From assembly GCA_947632325.1 (NCBI GenBank), contig CANROU010000010.1, positions 1 to 34,331 on the forward strand: a DNA stretch of 34,331 nt, read 5' to 3'. The stretch is from an uncultured Bacilli bacterium (GTDB lineage Bacteria; Bacillota_I; Bacilli_A; RF39; UBA660). A program made the translations under genes and the position numbers. How positions within the stretch are numbered: position 1 is the first letter of the stretch; each line of letters begins with the position of its first letter. Of this stretch, positions 26,061 through 34,331 are shown piece by piece. The notes beneath the pieces were generated by a model. That model was not told the DNA's origin, searched no databases, and worked only from the letters and a program-made list of their open reading frames with translations.

Positions 26061-26090
26061 TTTGTTACCTATTAATTTATAGTTTATAAT
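26061..26090 (+). promoter_or_regulatory. Probable transposase promoter
   Basis: Plus strand: TATAAT at 26085-26090, with a weak -35 (TTTGTT, 26061-26066) at 18-bp spacing. AAAGGAG at 26117-26122 provides the ribosome-binding site. Confidence 0.5.
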
Positions 26091-26128
26091 ATAGCTCTGT
26101 ATTTTGGCTTGGTTGAAAGGAGTTTGTC

Positions 26129-27319
26129 ATGAAAGCTAAAAAATACAAACACTTATCTTTCGAAGATAGATGTGTTATAGAAGAATTTCTTAATCATAAG
26201 TTTAATTTTACTCAAATATCAAATAGATTACAAAAGGATAGAACCTGTATTTCTAAAGAGGTTTTAAAACATAGATTTTTAAGAGGTACTGCTTCTTTAG
26301 ATAGACCTTGTTGTTTTGAATCCAAACCGCCTTATGTTTGTAATTCGTGTGATAAATTTAATCATTGTAAAAAACAAAAATATTCTTATTCTGCTCATAT
26401 TGCTTATAACGAATACAAGCAAACTCTTATTTCTCAAAGAGAACATTTAAATATTACTAAAGATCAAATTGCTGCTATTAATGATGTTATTTCTCCTCTT
26501 ATGATTTATAAGAATCACTCTGTTAATCAGGTATTTATTGAGCATCCAGATCTTTTACCTTTTTCTAAACCTACTTTCTATAAATATATCGACTTAGGTT
26601 TATTAAATGTTAGAAACATTGATCTCCAACGTAAAGTTAAATGGAAAGTTAAAAAAGAGTACGATTATCATAAAGAAAAAGTTAATACTTCTATTAAAGT
26701 TGGTCGATTTTATTCTGACTTTAAAGACTATATGGAATATAATCCTAATGCTTCCATTGTCGAAATGGACACTGTTATTGGAACATATGGTGGTCAAGGC
26801 GGTAAATGTATGCTTACGTTATTATTTAGGCAATTTAATTTTATGCTTATTTATTTAATGCCTTATAAAAAATCTATTTACGTTACTGAAGTTTTTAATC
26901 ATCTTAAAAATTTACTTGGTATCAATGAATTTAAACGCTTATTTGAAGTTGTTTTAACGGATAATGGCACTGAATTTGTTGATCCCGAAAGTATTGAAAT
27001 TGATGTTAATACTGGTGAAAAAATTTGTTCTGTTTTTTATTGTGACCCCAATTGCTCTTGGCAAAAGGGTTCTATTGAAAAAAATCACGAATTTATTAGA
27101 TACATTTTACCCAAAGGCACTTCTTTTGCTTCTCTAACTCAAGAGGATTGCTATTTAATTGCTTCTCACATCAATTCTACCCCTAGATTTTCTTTAAATA
27201 ATCATTCTCCTTATGACTCTATATTATTATTTTTAGGAGAACATAATATTAATAAATTACAAATTAAAAAGATAGACTATGATGATATAAATCTATCTTA
27301 TAGATTATTAAGAAAATAA
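26129..27319 (+). CDS. IS30-family transposase
   Basis: A 396-residue DDE transposase with no frameshift or internal stop. The N-terminal helix-turn-helix (about 8-50) begins YKHLSFEDRCVIEEFL and includes IS30-type spacing. A cysteine cluster follows: C61, C62, C71, C74, C80. The catalytic core has D214 in VEMDTVIG, D278 in LTDNGTEF and E317 in WQKGSIEKNHEFIRY, the classic IS30 E region. Start choice is supported by AAAGGAG 6 nt upstream. The intact frame suggests a recent or still active element. Confidence 0.95.
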   Translation: MKAKKYKHLSFEDRCVIEEFLNHKFNFTQISNRLQKDRTCISKEVLKHRFLRGTASLDRPCCFESKPPYVCNSCDKFNHCKKQKYSYSAHIAYNEYKQTLISQREHLNITKDQIAAINDVISPLMIYKNHSVNQVFIEHPDLLPFSKPTFYKYIDLGLLNVRNIDLQRKVKWKVKKEYDYHKEKVNTSIKVGRFYSDFKDYMEYNPNASIVEMDTVIGTYGGQGGKCMLTLLFRQFNFMLIYLMPYKKSIYVTEVFNHLKNLLGINEFKRLFEVVLTDNGTEFVDPESIEIDVNTGEKICSVFYCDPNCSWQKGSIEKNHEFIRYILPKGTSFASLTQEDCYLIASHINSTPRFSLNNHSPYDSILLFLGEHNINKLQIKKIDYDDINLSYRLLRK

Positions 27320-27381
27320 TAATCTAAAATTAAAAAATAAATTCAAAAACTTAAGCCAAAATACATTAACATTTATCAAAA

Positions 27382-27404
27382 TTTTACGGGACGTTATCTC
27401 TTTC
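27382..27404. repeat. 23-bp IS-end motif, copy 2
   Basis: Contains GACGTTATCTCTT (27390-27402) in the same orientation as copies 1 and 3. Its reverse complement supplies AACGTCCCGT, matching the left end AACGTCACGT at 9 of 10 positions. Confidence 0.6.
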
Positions 27405-27542
27405 CAAAAAAATTTTTCAAACTTCTCGTTCCTTTTGTATGCATTAATTTAACTTAAATTTCCCTTATAATAACATATTTTTCTTAAAAAATACACTCTT
27501 TTTTCCTTATTTTTTCCTTATTTTCGGGAACTTTCAACTAAA

Positions 27543-27580
27543 AAGAGATAAACATCTTCTTACGAGACGTTATCTCTTAA
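27543..27580. repeat. 23-bp IS-end motif, copy 3, within a hairpin
   Basis: Contains GACGTTATCTCTTAA (27566-27580). AAGAGATAA at 27543-27551 pairs perfectly with TTATCTCTT at 27570-27578. Together with copy 2 it bounds a gene-free stretch of about 180 bp that vaguely resembles the left non-coding end (shared TTCCCTTATAA and ATATTTTT blocks). This suggests a relic of a second IS copy. Confidence 0.5.
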
Positions 27581-27587
27581 TTTAACG

Positions 27588-27601
27588 AAACAAAAAAAGC
27601 G
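27588..27601. repeat. Outer flanking direct repeat, right copy
   Basis: AAACAAAAAAAGCG, identical to 25879-25892. Here it forms the tail of the complete whiA terminator. Confidence 0.6.
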
Positions 27602-27626
27602 TGCATCTTTTCTTTAATCTGCACAC
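27592..27626 (-). terminator. Terminator of the uvrA-lgt-whiA operon
   Basis: Minus-strand hairpin: GUGUGCA (27620-27626) pairs with UGCACGC (27599-27605), with one G-U pair and a 14-nt loop, followed by seven U (27592-27598). It lies about 30 bp after the whiA stop. Confidence 0.75.
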
Positions 27627-27655
27627 CAAAATTTTTCATTTTATTAGTAGTAATA

Positions 27656-28618
27656 TTAATTTTCATTTTTTTGAGGCAATATTTTATCTTTCAAATCATT
27701 GGCTATCATACTTATTTTCCTAAAGCGATGATTTAAACCTGATTTAGTAATCTTTTTGCCAGTTTCCAAAGATATAACTTCACTTAATTCCTGTAATGAT
27801 AATTCAGGATATTTTTCTCTATATTTTATTACTTCTTTTAGTTTATCATCTAAAGCTTTTAACCCTATATATTCTTTTATTAAACTTATATTTTTTAATT
27901 GTTCTTCAGCAGTTTCAATCACTCTATCTACATTAGCTTGCTCACAATTATTCAATCGATTCAAGCGATTTTTTTGATCCCTATAAACCCGAGCATTTTC
28001 AAAATATAAAACTGCTTGATAGGCTTTAATTAATCGCAAAAAATCACTTATCTTATCAGCTTCCTTAATGTATACCATATAGCCCTTACCACGATTTAAT
28101 AACTTAGCATTAAATTCATAATTATTAAGCAACTTTTGAATAAAAATAGCCTCATCTGGATCGTTAATAACCATTTCCATATGATATCTTGACTGTTTGG
28201 GATCATTAATACTACCACAGCTCAAAAAACAGCCTCTTAAATAAGCTCTTATTTCTTCATCGCCACCAACAATATATAAAGATGGTATCGATAACTTAAC
28301 ACCATGTTTATCAACAACAGCCAAATCTTGTAATATTAACTCTTGTTTATCATTAATTGTTATTAAATATAATAAATTTTTACTAAAATTTAAATTTTCA
28401 ACAGTTGTAACTTGAACCATAATCTCATAACACTCATTAAAAAAATTATACAATCGTCTAGCAATTACTTCGTTTTCCGTTAATAATTCAATTGCTTTTT
28501 TTTCTTTGTTATAATCTAAATTATTTCTAACAAAAGCAGAAAGTTCAGCAATCTTCTCATTTCTTTCTATAACTTCTAAACTAGCTATCTCATTTTTTAC
28601 CATTTTAGAAAAAGACAT
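27656..28618 (-). CDS. whiA: DNA-binding protein WhiA
   Basis: A protein of 320 residues with an N-terminal LAGLIDADG-like homing-endonuclease fold (catalytically dead in the family) and a C-terminal helix-turn-helix, found in Gram-positives. I start at the ATG at 28618 (MSFSKMVKNEIASLE), behind GAGGTGA; upstream ATG/GTG codons overlap that site. Typical blocks are YIVGGDEEIRAYLRGCFLSCGSIND, PKQSRYHMEMV and the C-terminal SLQELSEVISLETGKKITKS with GLNHRFRKI. WhiA supports cell division or chromosome segregation in Bacillus and sporulation in Streptomyces. It follows lgt by 33 bp. Confidence 0.95.
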   Translation of the reverse strand: MSFSKMVKNEIASLEVIERNEKIAELSAFVRNNLDYNKEKKAIELLTENEVIARRLYNFFNECYEIMVQVTTVENLNFSKNLLYLITINDKQELILQDLAVVDKHGVKLSIPSLYIVGGDEEIRAYLRGCFLSCGSINDPKQSRYHMEMVINDPDEAIFIQKLLNNYEFNAKLLNRGKGYMVYIKEADKISDFLRLIKAYQAVLYFENARVYRDQKNRLNRLNNCEQANVDRVIETAEEQLKNISLIKEYIGLKALDDKLKEVIKYREKYPELSLQELSEVISLETGKKITKSGLNHRFRKISMIANDLKDKILPQKNEN

Positions 28619-28651
28619 AAACATCACCTCGGTTCAAGTTATAATATTATA

Positions 28652-29464
28652 TCAAAATCGTACTTCATCTTTGTTTTCTTCATTATACAAATTAGTAAAC
28701 CGGGATCCTCGTTTTTTTGCAATAAACATTATTAATCCTACTATAAATAAGATAACAGAAACAATTTGAGCTACCTTGAAATTATATAACAATAAACTAT
28801 CGGCTCTAAATCCTTCAATAATAAAACGACCCACGGAATACCACATTAAGTAAACAGCTGTTAATTGTCCATTTTTTAAATATTTATATCTACGTACTAA
28901 CAATAGCGCAATAAATCCCAATAGATCCCAAATAGATTCATACAAAAATGTTGGTTGCCGATAAGCTCCTTGAATATACATATTATTAACAATAAACGTC
29001 GGTACTTTGGCTGCTAATAAAGCTGCTCGCGAAGTTATTTGACCAAAGGCCTCTTGATTAAAAAAATTACCCCAACGTCCTATAGCTTGTCCTAAAATCA
29101 GTCCCACAACAAAAATATCAAGTATCTTAGCCGGTTTTTGTTTATATTTATGACAATAAAACAAAATAAACAAGCAAGCAAATAAAATACCTCCGTGGAT
29201 TGCTAATCCACCATTCCATATTTCTAATATTTCTAATGGTTGTTTTAAATAATAATCTAGATTAAAGACCACATAATACAATCTAGCTCCAATAAAACCA
29301 AATATAATCGCATAAAAACACATATTAAAGAAAAAATTTTGATCTATGTTTTTCTTTTTTATTTCCTTGTAAATCACTAAAAGACCAGCGAGTATTCCTA
29401 AAAAGATAAAAATGGAATACCAATAAATTTGAATAAATCCCAAGTCAAGCGCTATTCTATTCAT
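28652..29464 (-). CDS. lgt: Prolipoprotein diacylglyceryl transferase
   Basis: Polytopic membrane enzyme that transfers diacylglycerol from phosphatidylglycerol to the lipobox cysteine of prolipoproteins. The 270-residue product has about seven membrane helices. Visible features are GARLYYV with R61, GGLAIHGG with H90, and the Lgt signature GRWGNFFNQEAFG (129-141). The start overlaps the upstream membrane protein by 8 bp, indicating translational coupling. It ends at TGA. Confidence 0.97.
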   Translation of the reverse strand: MNRIALDLGFIQIYWYSIFIFLGILAGLLVIYKEIKKKNIDQNFFFNMCFYAIIFGFIGARLYYVVFNLDYYLKQPLEILEIWNGGLAIHGGILFACLFILFYCHKYKQKPAKILDIFVVGLILGQAIGRWGNFFNQEAFGQITSRAALLAAKVPTFIVNNMYIQGAYRQPTFLYESIWDLLGFIALLLVRRYKYLKNGQLTAVYLMWYSVGRFIIEGFRADSLLLYNFKVAQIVSVILFIVGLIMFIAKKRGSRFTNLYNEENKDEVRF

Positions 29465-29888
29465 GTTTCACCATCCTCAATATTGGATCAATTAATATTT
29501 TTTCTACTATTATATTAAATATAGAAAGTAATATAGCTATTAAAAACGCTATCCAAATATTTTCTAAATTAAAATGACTGCCTAAAATCCAATCAGTCAA
29601 CTTTAATATAAATAAATTAATACATGGATAAAATAAGCCTAAAGTAAGTCCTGTAATAGGAATAGTTAAAGTTACTAATATAGGCTTAATCGTTTTATTC
29701 AAAATTGAAATAATCATAACGGCTAAAAAGCCATATAAACCATAATAACTAGAATCAATATAGAACGTTTTAAAAAATAAGGACACTACTAGAAATACTA
29801 AAGTATATCCAATTAGATATAGTAACCATTCAAAAAAGCGTTTAAGATAATATTTCCTTTTACCATCATTATCCAATTCTTTCTGCAC
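29457..29888 (-). CDS. YvlD / phage-holin-4 family small membrane protein
   Basis: A 143-residue protein with four predicted transmembrane helices. It has the family block [17 protein letters not shown] followed by GLTLGLF near the second and third helices (PF04020-type; YvlD in B. subtilis). No true holin activity is established. The frame is open to a GTG at 29897. I prefer the GTG at 29888 because GGGGTGAT precedes it by 6 nt. It overlaps the uvrA end by about 20 bp and lgt by 8 bp, so it is expressed with them. It occupies the place where hprK often lies in Bacillota. Confidence 0.8.
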   Translation of the reverse strand: MQKELDNDGKRKYYLKRFFEWLLYLIGYTLVFLVVSLFFKTFYIDSSYYGLYGFLAVMIISILNKTIKPILVTLTIPITGLTLGLFYPCINLFILKLTDWILGSHFNLENIWIAFLIAILLSIFNIIVEKILIDPILRMVKHE

Positions 29889-32706
29889 TAGTATCACCCC
29901 ATAGTATTTTCTTTAAAAATTGCCCTGTATATGATGCCTCATTATTTGCTACCTCTTCTGGTGTACCATAGGCAACAACCTCGCCACCATATTCTCCACC
30001 TTCAGGCCCTAAATCAATAATATAATCTGCTACTTTTATAACATCTAAATTATGTTCAATAACAACTACTGTATCATTATTATCTACTATTTTCTGTAGA
30101 ATTGCAAGCAGGTTTTTAATATCATGTGAATGTAGTCCTGTAGTCGGTTCATCCAAAACAAATAAAGTTTTTCCTGTAGCTCTTTTTTGTAATTCTTTAG
30201 CCAATTTGACTCTTTCTGCTTCTCCACCTGAAAGAGTTGGTGCACTTTGACCTAATTTAATATATCCAAGTCCCACGTCTTGTAGAACCTGTAATTTATT
30301 TTTTATCTTAGGTACATTTTCAAAAAATTTAAGCGCAGCATTAACGCGCATATCTAAGACATCCGCAATATTTTTATTTTTATATTTAATCTTAAGTGTT
30401 TCTTGATTATATCTTGTCCCATGACAAACTTCACAAGGTACGTACACATCAGGTAAAAAATGCATTTCTATTTTTTTAACACCATCGCCTCTACAATGCT
30501 CACATCGCCCACCTTTTACATTAAAAGAGAAGCGATTTTTTTGATAGCCATACATTTTGGCCTCTTTAGTATTGGTAAATAACTCTCTAATATCATCAAA
30601 CACCCCAGTATAAGTTGCTGGATTACTTCTAGGAGTTCTACCAATGGGGTTTTGCGATATTTCCACTAATTTATCGATGTTATCAAGACCAACAATTTTT
30701 TTATGTTTACCAGGTTTATCTTTACTACGATACAACTTAGATGCAACACCCTTGCATAAAACTTCATTAATTAAACTACTTTTACCACTTCCACTTACTC
30801 CTGTTATACAGGTAAATGTTCCAAGGGGTATTTTAACATCGATATTTTTTAAATTATTTTCATATGCACCTTTAATTTCTACATATTTTTTTATTCCTTT
30901 TCTTCTCTTTTGAGGAATTTCAATACATTCTTTTCCACTTAAATAACGTCCCGTTATACTATTATCGTTATTCATGACTTCCTCTGGCGTACCACAGGCA
31001 ACAACCTCACCACCTCTATCGCCAGCACCTGGACCGATATCTATTAAATGATCACACGCTAACATAGTATCAGTATCATGTTCAACCACAATCAAAGTAT
31101 TTCCTAAATCACGCATATCAAGCATAGAATCAATTAAGCGTTTATTATCTCTTTGATGAAGACCAATAGATGGTTCATCTAGTACATATAAAACTCCTGT
31201 TAATCTAGAACCAATTTGCGTTGCTAATCTAATACGTTGCGCTTCTCCTCCTGATAATGTTCCTGCCGATCTACTTAGAGTTAAATATTCCAATCCCACA
31301 TTAGCTAAAAAATTTAAGCGCGATGCAATTTCCTTCAAAACTAAATCCGCTACCTGCTTTTGTTCCTTTGTTAGTTTAAGATTTTTAAAGAAAACAATTA
31401 AGTTCTTAATACTCATACAAGTGATCTCATAAATATTTTTATTTCCTACTTTAACCGATAAAACACTATCTTGTAGACGCGCTCCATGACAACTATCACA
31501 TTCATACTCAATCATATAATGCTCTAACCATTCTCTAATCCATGAACTAGTAGTTTCCATGTATCGTCTTTGTAAATTAGTAATTATTCCTTCATAATAA
31601 TCACGATTATTTACCAGATTACCACTTTTACTTCTAAAATTATATTCAATAATATCTGGACTACCATATAAAATTATATCTTTTTCTTTTTTACTCAATT
31701 TAGCAAATGACTTATTCATATCAATATTATAATGATTACAAACACATTCCAATTTCTTAAAATAGATGTTATCTTGATCATCACCTAATGTTAAAATACA
31801 TCCTTCTCTTATACTTAATTCTTTATTAGCTATTACCAAATCAGGATCAATTTGCAATTTAATTCCTAAACCTTTACATTCAGGACACGCTCCATAAGGA
31901 GCATTGAAACTAAAAATTCTAGGTTCTAATTCAGGAAGCGAAAATTCACAATAAGGGCAAGCAAAATGTTCGGACATTACCAATTCTTTACCACCAACAA
32001 AATCAATTACAACCTTACCATCAGCTAATTTAGTCGCTATTTCAATTGACTCATGCAATCGACTTCTACTATCCTCTTTTAAAACGATTCGATCAATCAT
32101 TACATCTATGGCATCTTTTTTGTTTTTTTCCAACACAATATCTTCACTTAAATCATGAATTTCACCATTAACTCTTACTCTAGCAAAACCATCTTTTCGC
32201 AATTTTTCAAAAATATCTTTATGTGTTCCCTTATTACCATGAACAATTGGAGCATAAACGATTAATTTAGTACCTATTTCATATTCCATTATTTTATTAA
32301 CCATTTCTTCAACACTTTGCGAAGTAATAGGAATATGATGATTAGGACAATAAGGCGTACCAACTCTAGCAAATAACAATCGCAAGTAATCATAAATTTC
32401 GGTAACTGTTCCAACTGTAGAACGAGGATTTTTACTAGTTGTCTTTTGATCAATACTAATAGCTGGTGATAAACCTTCAATACTATCTACATCCGGTTTA
32501 TCACATCCTCCTAAAAACTGTCTAGCATAAGCAGATAAACTTTCCACATATCTTCTTTGTCCTTCAGCATAAATAGTATCAAACGCTAAAGAACTTTTAC
32601 CACTACCACTTACTCCTGTTATAACAGTTAATTTATTTTTAGGTATTTCAACATCCACATTTTTTAAATTATTTTCACGAGCACCTTTAATAACTATCTT
32701 ATCCAT
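29869..32706 (-). CDS. uvrA: Excinuclease ABC subunit A
   Basis: Damage-recognition ATPase of nucleotide excision repair, 945 residues, full length. There are two ABC ATPase units: Walker [10 protein letters not shown] occurs near residue 35 and again in the second half. Signature LSGGEAQRI(R) is in the first unit and LSGGEAERV in the second, each with a DEP Walker B. The CxxC zinc modules are present: CPYC...CPEC in the first insertion and CEHC...CEVC in the second. AGGTGAT precedes the ATG and an extended -10 promoter lies upstream. No LexA-like operator was found. Confidence 0.98.
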   Translation of the reverse strand: MDKIVIKGARENNLKNVDVEIPKNKLTVITGVSGSGKSSLAFDTIYAEGQRRYVESLSAYARQFLGGCDKPDVDSIEGLSPAISIDQKTTSKNPRSTVGTVTEIYDYLRLLFARVGTPYCPNHHIPITSQSVEEMVNKIMEYEIGTKLIVYAPIVHGNKGTHKDIFEKLRKDGFARVRVNGEIHDLSEDIVLEKNKKDAIDVMIDRIVLKEDSRSRLHESIEIATKLADGKVVIDFVGGKELVMSEHFACPYCEFSLPELEPRIFSFNAPYGACPECKGLGIKLQIDPDLVIANKELSIREGCILTLGDDQDNIYFKKLECVCNHYNIDMNKSFAKLSKKEKDIILYGSPDIIEYNFRSKSGNLVNNRDYYEGIITNLQRRYMETTSSWIREWLEHYMIEYECDSCHGARLQDSVLSVKVGNKNIYEITCMSIKNLIVFFKNLKLTKEQKQVADLVLKEIASRLNFLANVGLEYLTLSRSAGTLSGGEAQRIRLATQIGSRLTGVLYVLDEPSIGLHQRDNKRLIDSMLDMRDLGNTLIVVEHDTDTMLACDHLIDIGPGAGDRGGEVVACGTPEEVMNNDNSITGRYLSGKECIEIPQKRRKGIKKYVEIKGAYENNLKNIDVKIPLGTFTCITGVSGSGKSSLINEVLCKGVASKLYRSKDKPGKHKKIVGLDNIDKLVEISQNPIGRTPRSNPATYTGVFDDIRELFTNTKEAKMYGYQKNRFSFNVKGGRCEHCRGDGVKKIEMHFLPDVYVPCEVCHGTRYNQETLKIKYKNKNIADVLDMRVNAALKFFENVPKIKNKLQVLQDVGLGYIKLGQSAPTLSGGEAERVKLAKELQKRATGKTLFVLDEPTTGLHSHDIKNLLAILQKIVDNNDTVVVIEHNLDVIKVADYIIDLGPEGGEYGGEVVAYGTPEEVANNEASYTGQFLKKILWGDTSAERIG

Positions 32707-32725
32707 ACTACATCACCTAGCAGTT

Positions 32726-32734
32726 ATTATACCA
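32726..32734 (-). promoter_or_regulatory. Extended -10 promoter of uvrA
   Basis: Minus strand TGGTATAAT (32726-32734): a perfect TATAAT with the TG extension. The -35 is poor. It lies about 20 bp upstream of the uvrA ATG region, between the terminator of the previous gene and uvrA. Confidence 0.6.
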
Positions 32735-32758
32735 CAAAAACACTACATATACCACGCT

Positions 32759-32793
32759 ATAAAAAGAAAAGAACCTCAACTAGAGATCCTTTT
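32759..32793 (-). terminator. Strong terminator after the unknown membrane protein gene
   Basis: Minus-strand hairpin with a continuous 11-bp stem (32783-32793 with 32767-32777, two G-U pairs), a 5-nt loop, and a U-rich tail to 32759. It begins 4 bp after the stop codon. Confidence 0.85.
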
Positions 32794-32797
32794 ATAA

Positions 32798-33697
32798 CTA
32801 ATTTTTATCTTCCACAGATAAACTCTCAGCATCTAATTTTTCTTCTTTTTTAGGTTTTATACCATAAACAACAAAACCAATAATAGCTAGGATGAAACCA
32901 ATTGCTGCACTAATCAAAGTAGAAGATCTAACATTTCTAATAATATCCATTGCTATAGCGCCTTCCAAATCAACTATTCTTGCCATAATAGGAAGAGAGA
33001 AACCTATTAAGAATAATATTATACTAAGAATAATAAGTGGCGTAGCTATATATAAAATCCATCCTTTTTCTTTTCTCTTTAATAAGAATAATAATATACC
33101 CAAGAATAAAATACTACCAGCTATTAATGCTTTAGCTTTAGTGCTAAATAAAAATTGTATTTTAGCAAAATTTGTTTCTTGAACTTCATCAACAATAAGT
33201 TTAGTTGTAGGAAGTTTTTCTATAAAATCATTTGTTTCAACTTCTACTAATGAAGCAAGTTCATCTTTTTGATCCTGACTAATGTCGATATGAACATCAT
33301 CAGCTATCTCGTCTACAGCACCTTTTACAATTTGATTCCACTCATCAACCGTAATCAATTCTTTTACTTCACCAGTTAACATACTTTCTGTTACACTACC
33401 AGCGATTATACCAACTGTTTCTTTCATGGTCTTAGAATTTAACAATTCATTAACGATATCACTAGAAACACCAAATTCCTCAGCTTTGGTATAAATGATA
33501 TCCATGATATTCTCATCATCTTCGTTATTAATATTTACTTCCTCAACCAATTTGATAACATCAGTATCTTCTATTGCCATACTTATTTTATCTTTAGTAA
33601 CATTTTTCTCTATTAAAAACAAAAATGTCGCGCCAAACAAAATGAAAAACAAAACAATAGATAAAATACTAGCTAAGAAAGTTTTCAAAAATTTCAT
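32798..33697 (-). CDS. Unknown membrane protein with a large acidic extracytoplasmic domain
   Basis: A 299-residue protein I do not recognise. I start at the ATG at 33697, behind GAGGTGG; the GTG at 33706 lies in that site. An N-terminal transmembrane helix (about 5-29) is followed by a helical, acidic domain of some 150 residues that is probably outside the cell. Three further helices (about 185-205, 214-238 and 258-282) follow, then a charged tail ending EEKLDAESLSVEDKN. The architecture resembles a sensor- or scaffold-type protein, with no enzymatic motif. It is a single-gene transcript with its own promoter and strong terminator. Confidence 0.8.
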   Translation of the reverse strand: MKFLKTFLASILSIVLFFILFGATFLFLIEKNVTKDKISMAIEDTDVIKLVEEVNINNEDDENIMDIIYTKAEEFGVSSDIVNELLNSKTMKETVGIIAGSVTESMLTGEVKELITVDEWNQIVKGAVDEIADDVHIDISQDQKDELASLVEVETNDFIEKLPTTKLIVDEVQETNFAKIQFLFSTKAKALIAGSILFLGILLFLLKRKEKGWILYIATPLIILSIILFLIGFSLPIMARIVDLEGAIAMDIIRNVRSSTLISAAIGFILAIIGFVVYGIKPKKEEKLDAESLSVEDKN

Positions 33698-33715
33698 CTT
33701 TACCACCTCAAATAA

Positions 33716-33744
33716 ATTGTATCATGCTTTAATAAAAGCTACAA
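33716..33744 (-). promoter_or_regulatory. Promoter of the unknown membrane protein gene
   Basis: Minus strand: -35 TTGTAG (33739-33744), 17-bp spacer, -10 TACAAT (33716-33721) with a TG extension (TGATACAAT). Confidence 0.6.
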
Positions 33745-33773
33745 TATATGTATTTTAATATTTTTTCTAACAT

Positions 33774-33808
33774 TAGAAAATAAAGACTGCTCCTAAACAA
33801 GCAGTCTT
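33774..33808 (-). terminator. Terminator of the collagen-like protein gene
   Basis: Minus-strand hairpin with perfect 9-bp arms (33800-33808 with 33783-33791), an 8-nt loop, and a following U-rich stretch (UAUUUUC). It lies 5 bp after the stop codon. Confidence 0.8.
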
Positions 33809-33813
33809 AAAAA

Positions 33814-34331
33814 TTAATCTAATAATTTTACTGATAAAGATGCCTCATTAATAGTACCACCTTGCGTTGTTGTTGAAGATATTAAAGCTAGTGACAAAGC
33901 CGCACCATCAGTCAAATCAACAATGACGCTTTTAGCTAATGTTCCTGTGGTACCAGCGGCCAAGGTTAATGTTCCTGTAGTACCCTCTATAGTCGTGTTA
34001 GCACTCCTAACTGCAACTACAAGATTACCTGCCTCTGTTAAAGTAGCAGAAATGCTATAACTTACTTCATAAATTCCACCTTCGATAATGGTAATAGCAT
34101 TATTATTTTCTGTTACATCATAATCTTCCATAGGATTTGCTAAAGTCACTATTGTAGGATCAGTAATCTGTTGAAATGATTGACTAGTAGTTGAATAAAG
34201 CCCTCCATAAGCATTAAGTCCTGCAGCTGGCCCCGTTGGTCCCGTTGGCCCTGTTGGACCTTGCTCACCTTCTAGTCCCTGTTGTCCTATTGCACCACTT
34301 GGCCCTATTGGACCGATCGCACCTGTTGGAC
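33814..34331 (-). CDS. BclA-like collagen-repeat protein (C-terminal part only)
   Basis: The frame is open to the window edge, so the N-terminus is missing; an internal GTG at 34149 is not the start. The visible part begins with collagen-type Gly-X-Y triplets, including GAIGPIG and Thr-rich GPTGPTGPTGP. A short linker (AAGLNAYGGLYS) follows, then about 130 residues of beta-rich, Thr/Ala-rich sequence. That last part matches the C1q/TNF-like jelly-roll C-terminal domain of exosporium glycoproteins such as BclA (INEASLSVKLLD end). Such proteins trimerise and form hair-like filaments on spores of Bacillus and Clostridium relatives. Spo0A in the same window is consistent with that, but collagen-like proteins also occur on vegetative cells. 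Confidence 0.85.
   Translation of the reverse strand, partial: PTGAIGPIGPSGAIGQQGLEGEQGPTGPTGPTGPAAGLNAYGGLYSTTSQSFQQITDPTIVTLANPMEDYDVTENNNAITIIEGGIYEVSYSISATLTEAGNLVVAVRSANTTIEGTTGTLTLAAGTTGTLAKSVIVDLTDGAALSLALISSTTTQGGTINEASLSVKLLD

Larger units (their letters stand above)
25908..27580 (+). mobile_element. IS30-family insertion sequence region (ends approximate)
   Basis: A plus-strand IS30 transposase gene with non-coding flanks of about 220 bp (left) and 85-260 bp (right). The left end carries AACGTCACGT at 25909-25918. Its reverse complement with one mismatch occurs at 27386-27395 and again at 27562-27571, so either could be the right terminus. The nearer one gives an element of about 1.49 kb, normal for IS30. 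I cannot fix target duplications. The interval 25772-26128 otherwise holds the ispD-like promoter and two hairpins. The interval 27320-27655 holds the two right-end motif copies and the whiA terminator, with no gene. Confidence 0.7.

Noticed and set aside
1-34331. Mycoplasma genetic code (TGA as tryptophan), suggested by the missing L30 and AT richness
   Set aside because: TGA ends genes at 18046-18048 and 28652-28654, and full-length proteins use TGG for tryptophan.
1-34331. CRISPR arrays, tRNA or rRNA genes
   Set aside because: No regularly spaced repeats and no cloverleaf- or rRNA-like sequence were seen in any intergenic region.

Overview
The window is AT-rich, and almost every gene lies on the minus strand; only clpP and one transposase are on the plus strand. 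Gene content and order point to a low-GC Bacillota of the Bacilli / Erysipelotrichia / Mollicutes-related side. Supporting features are an S10-spc ribosomal cluster, zinc-type S14, WhiA, Spo0A, strong AGGAGG ribosome-binding sites and TTGACA/TATAAT promoters. TGA is used as a stop (for example at 18046-18048 and 28652-28654) and tryptophan is TGG, so this is the standard bacterial code and not the mycoplasma code. rpmD (L30) is missing from its usual place, as in Mollicutes. Spo0A and a BclA-like collagen protein fit a spore-forming or recently spore-forming gut bacterium. This taxonomic reading is inference.

Layout (transcription mostly runs from high to low coordinates). 1-9645: twenty ribosomal protein genes, rpsJ to rplO, then the start of secY, with a promoter and a structured leader upstream of rpsJ (9646-9798). 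9848-12188: a Y-family DNA polymerase and a secreted, membrane-anchored double-dockerin protein. 12246-15024: an AAA ATPase/DUF4143 gene and gpmI sharing a consensus promoter. 15244-16017: spo0A with a possible 0A box. 16117-20754: a tight pgk operon in which a GNAT-like protein, a lipid-flippase-like protein and a glycolipid-type glycosyltransferase sit between pgk and tpiA. 20836-23533: gap and a TGS-uridine kinase fusion, divergent from clpP (23636-24220). 24247-25771: an IspD-like cytidylyltransferase and a Cof-type HAD phosphatase. About 25907-27580: an IS30-family element with complex ends. 27656-32706: uvrA, a YvlD-like membrane protein, lgt and whiA. 32798-34331: an unknown membrane protein and the C-terminal part of a collagen-like protein.

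The most striking signal is the promoter of the ispD-like/HAD pair. It has perfect -35 and -10 boxes separated by exactly 17 bp, and 10 of those 17 bp are a single homopolymer (C10 on plus, G10 on minus), very unusual for this AT-rich sequence. This is the architecture of slipped-strand phase-variable promoters. The IspD-like protein has also lost the residues that normally recognise methylerythritol phosphate. Together these suggest a phase-variable activated-polyol or sugar-phosphate pathway rather than housekeeping isoprenoid synthesis.
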